From contig JASLBT010000054.1 in assembly GCA_030146445.1 (NCBI GenBank), positions 1 to 6,043 of the forward strand: a stretch of 6,043 nucleotides of DNA, read 5' to 3'. The notes under the pieces are model-generated. The model had not been told where the DNA came from, made no database searches, and saw only the letters and a list, made by a program, of their open reading frames with translations. This document shows positions 1 through 4,983 of this stretch, piece by piece. Source of the DNA: Segetibacter sp. GTDB lineage: Bacteria > Bacteroidota > Bacteroidia > Chitinophagales > Chitinophagaceae. Each line of letters begins with the position of its first letter. Position 1 is the stretch's first letter. Both the position numbers and the translations under genes were made by a program.

Positions 1-57
1 TCCCCTTTTTCTCAGACGTGATATCTTGTTTAAAGCACTGGTTCAAGGCTTTAGCTT
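1..57. other. 5' flank, no gene assigned
   Basis: This short stretch lies before the lpxC promoter. Two forward frames end in it (stops at 60-62 and 65-67), so it could hold the last 20 or so codons of an upstream gene such as lpxD, which often precedes lpxC/fabZ in Bacteroidota. Neither peptide is recognisable as an LpxD C-terminus, so no gene is called. Confidence 0.3.
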
Positions 58-90
58 TTTGATATAAATCCGATAGTTTTCCTACTTTCG
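58..90 (+). promoter_or_regulatory. Bacteroidota-type promoter of lpxC/fabZ
   Basis: A -33 element TTTG (58-61) is followed by 21 bases and a -7 element TACTTTCG (83-90), which matches the known Bacteroidota consensus TAnnTTTG at all fixed positions but one (C for T). The predicted transcription start, a few bases after the -7 element, falls at about 94-97, almost on the ATG at 96. The mRNA may therefore be leaderless or nearly so. No Shine-Dalgarno sequence is present, which fits this reading. Confidence 0.6.
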
Positions 91-95
91 TGGCT

Positions 96-1514
96 ATGGA
101 GGTTACGAATACCAACGGATCATCTTTCCAACATACTATAAAACAGGAGCTTGCGATTTCCGGCGCAGGAATTCACACCGGGCAAGCCGTAACAATGACG
201 ATTAAACCGTCTGATCCCAACAGCGGCATTACATTCCAAAGAGTAGACCTTAGCGGTAAACCAACGATTAAAGCAGACGTAGACAATGTAGTGGAAACTA
301 ACCGCAGTACCACGCTGCAAAGCAATGGAGCACGGGTGAGTACAATCGAACACCTGATGGCGGCACTCGTTGGCATGCAGATAGACAACGTTTTGATCGA
401 GATCGACGGTGAGGAGGTGCCCATATTGGATGGCAGTTCACAGCCCTTTATCGAAGCACTGGAACAAACCGGAGTGAGCCAGCAGAACGCCGCGAAAGTT
501 TATTATACCATTGACCGTAACATCATTTTTGTAGATGAGCAGAAGAAAGTGGAGATGGTAGCACTGCCATACAATGGCTACCGTGTAAATACCCTGATTG
601 ATTTTAATTCACCCGTACTGGGCACCCAACACGCTTCCTTAAAGAACATTGCGGACTTTAAAACTGAAATTGCTCCCTGCCGCACCTTTTGTTTTTTCCA
701 CGAACTTGAGTTACTTCTCGATAATAACCTCATTAAAGGCGGCGATATTAATAATGCCATCGTGGTGGTTGACAAACCTGTCACTGAAGAGCAGGTGCAC
801 AGGATATCGAAGGTTTTCAACAAGGAAGATGTGAAGGTGAATTCAGAAGGAATACTGAACAACCTCGAACTCAGGTTTCCGAATGAGCCCGCACGGCACA
901 AACTCCTGGACGTGATCGGCGACCTTGCACTGGTTGGTTTTCCATTTAAAGCACATATAATTGCCAGCAGGCCCGGACATGCGTCAAATGTACAATTCGC
1001 CAAAAAGATCAAGGAGCACATTAAAAAGTACAAAAACAAAGTAGACGTTCCTGCGTATGATCCAAACCAGCCTGCACTGATCGATATTCACGAGATCGAA
1101 AAAACCCTCCCCCACCGCTACCCTTTTTTACTCGTTGATAAAGTGATGGAACTCACCGATAAGGTATGTATCGCCATTAAGAATGTTACCTATAACGAAC
1201 CGTTTTTCCAGGGCCACTTTCCTGGAAATTATGTTATGCCGGGTGTACTTCAGGTGGAGGCACTTGCCCAAACTGGTGGCTTCCTTGCCATTCCGCGCGA
1301 TACTGAAGACCAATACGACACCTACTTCTTAAAAATAGAAAGCTGCAAATTCAAACAAAAGGTTGTTCCGGGCGATACCCTGATCCTGCGAATGGAACTT
1401 TTGCAGCCGATCAGGAGAGGAATATGTGAAATGAAAGGGACTATTTTTGTCGGCGATAAACTTATCACTGAAGCCGTACTGGTAGCCCAAATAGTAAAAA
1501 GACCAAAAGCCTAA
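96..1514 (+). CDS. lpxC/fabZ: Bifunctional UDP-3-O-acyl-GlcNAc deacetylase / 3-hydroxyacyl-ACP dehydratase (LpxC-FabZ fusion)
   Basis: The N-terminal domain (about residues 1-310, counted from the ATG at 96) is LpxC, the zinc deacetylase of the committed step of lipid A synthesis. It shows the SGAGIHTG opening, the catalytic/zinc motif STIEHLMAA (E85, H86), the zinc ligands in HKLLD (H268, D272), and GHASN (H295, matching the E. coli catalytic H265). After a short lysine-rich linker, the C-terminal domain (about 325-472) is FabZ, the hot-dog-fold dehydratase of fatty acid elongation. It shows LPHRYPFLLVD and the active-site motif GHFPGN...MPGVLQVEA with H374 and E388. This fusion is known from Bacteroidota, and 472 residues is about the expected size. 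The frame also opens with GTG at 90, but that codon overlaps the -7 promoter element, so ATG 96 is preferred. The stop lies 4 bases before lpxA. Both domains look complete and cytoplasmic. Confidence 0.97.
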   Translation: MEVTNTNGSSFQHTIKQELAISGAGIHTGQAVTMTIKPSDPNSGITFQRVDLSGKPTIKADVDNVVETNRSTTLQSNGARVSTIEHLMAALVGMQIDNVLIEIDGEEVPILDGSSQPFIEALEQTGVSQQNAAKVYYTIDRNIIFVDEQKKVEMVALPYNGYRVNTLIDFNSPVLGTQHASLKNIADFKTEIAPCRTFCFFHELELLLDNNLIKGGDINNAIVVVDKPVTEEQVHRISKVFNKEDVKVNSEGILNNLELRFPNEPARHKLLDVIGDLALVGFPFKAHIIASRPGHASNVQFAKKIKEHIKKYKNKVDVPAYDPNQPALIDIHEIEKTLPHRYPFLLVDKVMELTDKVCIAIKNVTYNEPFFQGHFPGNYVMPGVLQVEALAQTGGFLAIPRDTEDQYDTYFLKIESCKFKQKVVPGDTLILRMELLQPIRRGICEMKGTIFVGDKLITEAVLVAQIVKRPKA

Positions 1515-1518
1515 ATTA

Positions 1519-2325
1519 ATGATCAGCCCGCTCGCCCATATACATCCTAACGCCAAAATCGGGAGCAATGTTAAAATTGATCCGTTTGCGGTGGTACATG
1601 AAGATGTAGAAATTGGCGAGGGTACTTACATTATGTCGCACGCCACGATAATGAACGGCTCAAGAATAGGCAAACATTGCAAGATTTTTCCAAATGCTGT
1701 GATCAGCGGAATACCGCAGGACTTAAAGTTTGTGGGCGAACAAACGACCGCAGAGATCGGCGACAATACGAGCATACGCGAAAGTGTAACGGTAAACCGG
1801 GGAACGCGTGCAGCCGGCAAAACTGTTGTTGGAAGTAATTGCCTTTTGATGGCCTACAGCCATGTTGCACACGATTGTGTATTGGGCAACTATGTTATCC
1901 TGGCCAACTCGGTTCAACTTGCCGGCCATGTAGAAGTGGGTGACCATGCTGTTCTTGGCGGACTTTCCGGCGCACACCAGTTTACCCGGATCGGAGCACA
2001 CACCTATATCGCAGGAAGCACCGTAATTCGCAAAGACATTCCTCCATACGTTAAAGCCGCAAGGGAACCCATGAGTTATATGGGCGTAAACATCGTTGGG
2101 TTGCAGCGCTGCGCTTTTGACGATCAAAAAATTAAAAAGATCTCCGAGATATACCACGTCCTTTTTGTAGAAAAACATACAACTTCGTACGCGCTGGAAG
2201 TTATCGCTTCCACTTTCGACGCCAGCCCCGAGCGCGACTTCATCCTGGATTTTGTAAAGAGTTCAAAAATCGGGATTATCAGGAGACCATCCAAAACGTC
2301 GAATGATGAGGATAACGTTTTCTGA
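1519..2325 (+). CDS. lpxA: Acyl-ACP--UDP-N-acetylglucosamine O-acyltransferase (LpxA)
   Basis: LpxA transfers a 3-hydroxyacyl chain from ACP to the 3-OH of UDP-GlcNAc, the first step of lipid A synthesis. The 268-residue protein has the hexapeptide-repeat left-handed beta-helix pattern over about residues 1-185 (for example HPNAKIGSNVKI and VEIGEGTYI). The catalytic histidine is H118 in HVAHDC, aligning with E. coli H125; H137 (LAGHVEV) and H153 (AHQF) match E. coli H144 and H160. The helical C-terminal part begins after PPYVKA and GVNIVGLQR, both typical of LpxA and not of LpxD. G166 aligns with the E. coli ruler residue G173. The ATG follows the lpxC/fabZ stop by 4 bases, so translation is probably coupled; no Shine-Dalgarno sequence is visible. 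The last 23 bases overlap the next gene. Length is normal for the family. Confidence 0.97.
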   Translation: MISPLAHIHPNAKIGSNVKIDPFAVVHEDVEIGEGTYIMSHATIMNGSRIGKHCKIFPNAVISGIPQDLKFVGEQTTAEIGDNTSIRESVTVNRGTRAAGKTVVGSNCLLMAYSHVAHDCVLGNYVILANSVQLAGHVEVGDHAVLGGLSGAHQFTRIGAHTYIAGSTVIRKDIPPYVKAAREPMSYMGVNIVGLQRCAFDDQKIKKISEIYHVLFVEKHTTSYALEVIASTFDASPERDFILDFVKSSKIGIIRRPSKTSNDEDNVF

Positions 2326-2944
2326 CGCAGGAAAGCGATTTAACCGCGATTGGATATTTCGACACTTCACCTATACCTTTAATCCCGGCGAGTCTTACGC
2401 CATCACCGGTCCGAATGGAAGCGGCAAAAGCACCCTTCTTCAGTCGCTGGGCGGAAGCATGGAGGTCAGTGAAGGGAGTGCCTCCTGGAGCATAAGCAGG
2501 AAGACAGCCAACGCCGGATTCTCCGACGTAGACAAGGAATCTGTTCACCAGTTTGTTGCTATGGCGGCACCCTACCTCGAATTGATTGAGGAAATGACTG
2601 CCACTGAATTCCTGCAATTTCACAGTCGTTTCAAAAAATTAGCTGAAGGCCATGAGATTGGTGAAATACTGGCCATCGTTGACCTTGGAAAAGCCGGGGA
2701 CAAACAAATCCGGTATTATTCCTCCGGTATGAAACAGAGGGTAAAGCTGGCCCAGGCTTTTTTTTCGGCTGTTCCGATCTTACTACTCGATGAACCCTGC
2801 ACCAACCTGGATGAAAGCGGCTACCGGCTCTACAACAAATTGATTGAGCAGTATGGCACCGGAAAAACAATTGTGGTTAGCAGTAACGACACCAACGAAT
2901 ATGCTTTTTGTAATCACCGGATAAAAATGCAAGACTTTAAGTGA
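2303..2944 (+). CDS. ABC transporter ATP-binding protein, lone ATPase subunit
   Basis: This 213-residue soluble protein is a single ABC nucleotide-binding domain. Walker A is GPNGSGKST (36-44), the signature is YSSGMKQR (139-146), Walker B is ILLLDEP (159-165) and the D-loop is NLDE (168-171). The usual Q-loop glutamine is absent: the region reads MAAPYLELIEE (about 87-97). The H-loop region reads SSNDTNEY (193-200), with N195 where the switch histidine normally sits. These may be subfamily traits rather than damage, because the rest of the fold is intact. It has no membrane segments and no permease lies beside it, so the partner is unknown. The start overlaps lpxA by 23 bases; a second ATG lies at 2306. 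Coupling to lpxA suggests co-transcription and perhaps an envelope role, but that is inference. The domain type resembles small CcmA-like exporters' ATPases. The substrate cannot be read from the sequence. Confidence 0.88.
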   Translation: MMRITFSDAGKRFNRDWIFRHFTYTFNPGESYAITGPNGSGKSTLLQSLGGSMEVSEGSASWSISRKTANAGFSDVDKESVHQFVAMAAPYLELIEEMTATEFLQFHSRFKKLAEGHEIGEILAIVDLGKAGDKQIRYYSSGMKQRVKLAQAFFSAVPILLLDEPCTNLDESGYRLYNKLIEQYGTGKTIVVSSNDTNEYAFCNHRIKMQDFK

Positions 2945-2975
2945 GCAAGGGGCTTTTTAGCCATGTCCCCTGCTC
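2943..2975. terminator. Possible bidirectional hairpin between convergent genes
   Basis: GAGCA (2943-2947) plus GGGG (2949-2952) can pair with CCCC (2967-2970) plus TGCTC (2971-2975), giving 9 base pairs with one bulged A and a 14-base loop. It begins in the ABC gene's stop codon and covers the last codons of the alanine dehydrogenase gene on the other strand. There is no clean T-tract after the stem on either strand, so this is not a textbook intrinsic terminator. It could act as a 3'-end stabiliser or weak terminator for both transcripts. Confidence 0.35.
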
Positions 2976-4177
2976 GCGATTAGTAAGTTTAGATCGGTGA
3001 ACTTAAGGTCGAACCGTTGACTCAGGTAAAAATTCGTAAGGTGACCTTTATAGAGATAGATCCCATGCCTTAAATTGAAATTGTGCCAAACCATTTCATC
3101 AAATCCACCTTCTTCACTAACATTCAGTAGCAGCGGCATCAATACATTGCTGATTGCCTGGCTTGCCGTACGGGCAAAGCCGCTCGGAATATTTGGTACG
3201 CAATAATGAATAACACCATGCTTGATGCAGGTAGGATGCTCGTGGGTGGTAATCTCGCTGGTTTCAAAACATCCTCCCCGATCGATACTTACGTCGATGA
3301 TTACACTGCCGGGGCGCATGGCCTGAACCATATCTTCTGTAACGATCAGTGGGGCACGGCCATAAGTATTGCTGATTGCTCCTACAGCAACTTCGCACGT
3401 TTTAAGTTGCTTGGCCAATATTTTTGGTTCAATTACGCTGGTCCAAACCCTGATCCCAAGGTTGTTCTGTAACCGTTTAAGCCGGTAAACGTCGTTGTCG
3501 AAAACCTTTACCGAGGCGCCTAAAGCAAGTGCGGTACGGGTTGCGAATTCGCCGACTACGCCCGCGCCGATAATGATCACCTTTGTTGGAGGAATCCCGC
3601 TGATACCACCCAACAACACCCCTTTACCACTATTCGCACTGCCAAGGTATTGTCCTGCGATCAGCATAACTGCACCGCCTGCAATCTCGCTCATGCTTCT
3701 TACAATGGGGTAGGTTCCACTATCGTCTTTAAGATTTTCAAAGCTTAAACCCGTGATACGCTTGTCCATCATTTTTCTCAACAAATCACTTTTCATTGCC
3801 GAAAGGTGAATCGGTGAAATGATGGTTTGGTTTAACTGCAACAAGGGAATATCTTCTTCTATAACCGGTGCGCTTTTAACCAGTATAGGGGAGCGAAAAA
3901 CCTCTTCGCGATCGTAAGTAATTTTTGCACCGGCTTCACTGTAATCTTTATCCGTGTATTTACTGCCGTCGCCCGCGGTATGTTCCATGGTAACCTGGTG
4001 ACCGTTGCTCACCAGTACGTTCACGCCTTCAGGGGTTAGTGCAATCCGGTTTTCCTGGAAGGCAGTTTCCTTAGGAATGCCAAGGTGTAATTGGGCGCCC
4101 TGGGGTTTAACGTCCAGTTTTTCCTCCAGGGTTTCGTAATTGAATGATGTACTTACAATAGGTTTTACACTTGACAT
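2957..4177 (-). CDS. ald: Alanine dehydrogenase
   Basis: The enzyme interconverts L-alanine and pyruvate plus ammonia using NAD(H), in the cytoplasm. The 406-residue protein has the N-terminal AlaDH/PNT domain with GIPKE and ENRIALTPEGV (R44 matches the substrate-binding arginine), K101 in LVKSAP and H124 in SPIHLSA. The Rossmann domain carries GAGVVG (204-209) with the acidic residue D227 after the second strand, which fits NAD rather than NADP. D299 in SIDRGGCFE matches the catalytic aspartate. The usual family length is about 370; the excess is an N-terminal extension of about 29 residues before LHLGIPKE, plus a somewhat longer C-terminus. The ATG at 4177 is preceded on the minus strand by AAAAAGG about 5 bases upstream, a weak ribosome binding site. 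The proton-translocating transhydrogenase alpha subunit is a relative and an alternative, but the DRGGCFET-THEHPT stretch favours alanine dehydrogenase. It lies downstream of tsaE on the same strand. Confidence 0.87.
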   Translation of the reverse strand: MSSVKPIVSTSFNYETLEEKLDVKPQGAQLHLGIPKETAFQENRIALTPEGVNVLVSNGHQVTMEHTAGDGSKYTDKDYSEAGAKITYDREEVFRSPILVKSAPVIEEDIPLLQLNQTIISPIHLSAMKSDLLRKMMDKRITGLSFENLKDDSGTYPIVRSMSEIAGGAVMLIAGQYLGSANSGKGVLLGGISGIPPTKVIIIGAGVVGEFATRTALALGASVKVFDNDVYRLKRLQNNLGIRVWTSVIEPKILAKQLKTCEVAVGAISNTYGRAPLIVTEDMVQAMRPGSVIIDVSIDRGGCFETSEITTHEHPTCIKHGVIHYCVPNIPSGFARTASQAISNVLMPLLLNVSEEGGFDEMVWHNFNLRHGIYLYKGHLTNFYLSQRFDLKFTDLNLLIASRGHG

Positions 4178-4200
4178 GAGGCCTTTTTAAACTGGTTTTT

Positions 4201-4237
4201 CGATTATAAAAATAATTACACCGGGGATTCGCCCGAT
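4201..4237 (-). terminator. Candidate intrinsic terminator after tsaE
   Basis: On the minus strand ATCGGG (4237-4232) pairs with CCCGGT (4225-4220) across a 6-base loop, a 6-bp stem with one G-T pair. It is followed by a T-rich run (GTAATTATTTTTATAATCG, 4219-4201). The position, 40 bases after the tsaE stop and 43 bases before the ald ATG, fits a terminator or an attenuator in the ald leader. The stem is short, so strength is doubtful. Confidence 0.4.
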
Positions 4238-4247
4238 TAAAGCTAAG

Positions 4248-4262
4248 ACGTTTTTACGTAAA
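4248..4262. repeat. Overlapping short palindromes upstream of ald
   Basis: Two perfect palindromic arrangements overlap here: ACGT-TTTT-ACGT (4248-4259) and TTTACGTAAA (4253-4262). They sit in the 100-base gap between tsaE and ald, about 15 bases after the tsaE stop. They could be an operator for ald, but the sequence is AT-rich and no bound regulator is recognisable. No clear TAnnTTTG promoter with a -33 partner is seen for ald in this gap. Confidence 0.25.
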
Positions 4263-4277
4263 TAAATTTTCCTGTGT

Positions 4278-4697
4278 TTATGATAATGCAGGCGCTGAAA
4301 TACGGCGGCGTTCATTATCCTGGATACATAAATAAAGATGAAGGGTATGCTCGGGCAGGAGTTCGATTGCCCGATCCGGCCACTCAACCAGGCAAAGCTG
4401 GTTGCTATAGAGCGGATCCTCTACCCCTGCCTGCACCGCCTCGTCTTCATCTTTCAACCTGTACCAATCCATATGATAAATCGCGCCCAGGTTTGGGCTG
4501 CTATATTCATTGATGATGGCATATGTGGGGCTGCCCACCGCTGAAGTTACCCCAAGCACATCGCATAGACTGTGAATGAAGGTTGTTTTGCCCACTCCCA
4601 TCTCACCATGAAAAGCCCACACCGAATGCCCTTTACCCCACGCATAAACCTGTCTTGCAGCGTCCTGAAGGTTGGCTTTGGTGAAACTGATCTCCAT
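4278..4697 (-). CDS. tsaE: tRNA threonylcarbamoyladenosine biosynthesis ATPase TsaE
   Basis: TsaE is the small P-loop ATPase that works with TsaB and TsaD to make N6-threonylcarbamoyladenosine at position 37 of ANN-decoding tRNAs. The 139-residue protein shows Walker A GEMGVGKTT (31-39), then SPTYAIINEY (56-65), HMDWYRL (75-81) with D77, and LVEWPDR (103-109) with E105 and W106. This is the motif order of the TsaE family, and the length is typical. ATG 4697 is the only methionine before Walker A besides M33 within it, and the distance from start to P-loop is normal. The start lies only 4 bases after a perfect Bacteroidota -7 element, so the transcript may be leaderless. The gene is divergent from the metal-transporting ATPase gene and is followed by ald on the same strand. 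Confidence 0.94.
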   Translation of the reverse strand: MEISFTKANLQDAARQVYAWGKGHSVWAFHGEMGVGKTTFIHSLCDVLGVTSAVGSPTYAIINEYSSPNLGAIYHMDWYRLKDEDEAVQAGVEDPLYSNQLCLVEWPDRAIELLPEHTLHLYLCIQDNERRRISAPALS

Positions 4698-4701
4698 TTT
4701 G

Positions 4702-4733
4702 CAAACCTACACTACCGTTCGCAGTTAAACCAA
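4702..4733 (-). promoter_or_regulatory. Bacteroidota-type promoter of tsaE
   Basis: On the minus strand a TTG (4733-4731) is followed by 21 bases and a perfect TAnnTTTG element, TAGGTTTG (4709-4702). The tsaE ATG begins at 4697, four bases after the element, so transcription is predicted to start on or next to the start codon. Spacer length and distance to the ATG nearly equal those of the lpxC/fabZ promoter. Confidence 0.65.
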
Positions 4734-4865
4734 TGATTATAGTGAAACAAGTAATTGACTTACCTGGAATGTGCCATTGTAACCCTAACCACAACATCGT
4801 ACTGAACCGGTGAAAACTTATTGAAAAGATAAAATCGGCGATTTGCAACATGGTATATAAGATAA

Positions 4866-4874
4866 CCACTGTGG
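4866..4874. promoter_or_regulatory. Small palindrome, possible operator half of the ATPase promoter
   Basis: CCAC-T-GTGG is a perfect palindrome placed about 40-48 bases upstream of the start predicted from the TAATTTTG element. It is flanked by two TAACC copies. That position is usual for activator sites, and the promoter lacks a -33 TTG, but a 9-base palindrome can easily occur by chance. Confidence 0.2.
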
Positions 4875-4900
4875 CTAACCTTCAGCCGCCGACGGAAAAG

Positions 4901-4908
4901 TAATTTTG
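4901..4908 (+). promoter_or_regulatory. -7 element of the metal-ATPase promoter
   Basis: TAATTTTG is a perfect match to the Bacteroidota consensus TAnnTTTG. No TTG is found at the expected -33 distance (the bases there read about AACCTTC), so the promoter may be weak or need an activator. The predicted start at about 4912-4915 would give a leader of about 70 bases before the ATG at 4984. Confidence 0.45.
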
Positions 4909-4933
4909 TGAAAACAGCAGGAATACTGCCAGG

Positions 4934-4960
4934 ATTGCTCCAGGAGCGCATTGGAGCAAT
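4934..4960. promoter_or_regulatory. Perfect 9-bp dyad in the metal-ATPase leader
   Basis: ATTGCTCCA (4934-4942) and TGGAGCAAT (4952-4960) are exact reverse complements separated by 9 bases. The spacer contains another GGAGC (4943-4947), so GCTCC (4937-4941) can pair either with that copy or with the one at 4953-4957. The two GGAGC copies start exactly 10 bases apart, one helical turn. It may be an operator for a repressor or an mRNA hairpin with two alternative folds; the ATG lies 23 bases downstream. Confidence 0.5.
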
Positions 4961-4983
4961 TGTTGACAACGCTATTAATATCG

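Larger units (their letters stand above)
4698..4983. other. Divergent intergenic region between tsaE and the metal-ATPase gene
   Basis: This 286-base region contains no convincing gene. It holds the tsaE promoter on the minus strand, a -7 element for the ATPase gene at 4901-4908, four TAACC motifs on the plus strand (4780, 4786, 4863, 4876), a CCAC-T-GTGG palindrome (4866-4874) and a strong dyad in the ATPase leader (4934-4960). A 17-codon frame at 4850-4903 and short minus-strand frames look like chance. Confidence 0.6.

Noticed and set aside
2..67. Tail of an upstream gene such as lpxD
   Set aside because: Only about 20 codons in either frame and no match to the LpxD C-terminus that I can recognise.
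578..1039. Long minus-strand open frame (153 codons) opposite lpxC/fabZ
   Set aside because: It lies wholly opposite a strongly conserved coding region, has no recognisable domain and no promoter or ribosome binding site of its own.
1723..2178. Minus-strand open frame (151 codons) opposite lpxA
   Set aside because: It mirrors the hexapeptide-repeat codons of lpxA; cysteine-rich, low-credibility composition and no family resemblance.
4878..4901. Possible MerR/CueR-type operator, ACCTTC ... GGAAAAGT
   Set aside because: The position before the -7 element is suggestive, but only four outer pairs match and the 24-base length does not fit the CueR dyad.
4850..4903. Seventeen-codon frame starting ATG GTA TAT, ending just before the ATPase -7 element
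   Set aside because: It could be a leader peptide by position, but it lies upstream of the predicted transcription start and shows no run of regulatory codons.
4760..4969. Minus-strand frame of 69 codons in the divergent region
   Set aside because: It crosses the ATPase promoter and leader dyad, has no recognisable features and no promoter.
4963..4980. E. coli-like TTGACA near the ATPase start
   Set aside because: The AT-rich stretch after it is too close for a -10 element, and other promoters in the window are of the Bacteroidota type.
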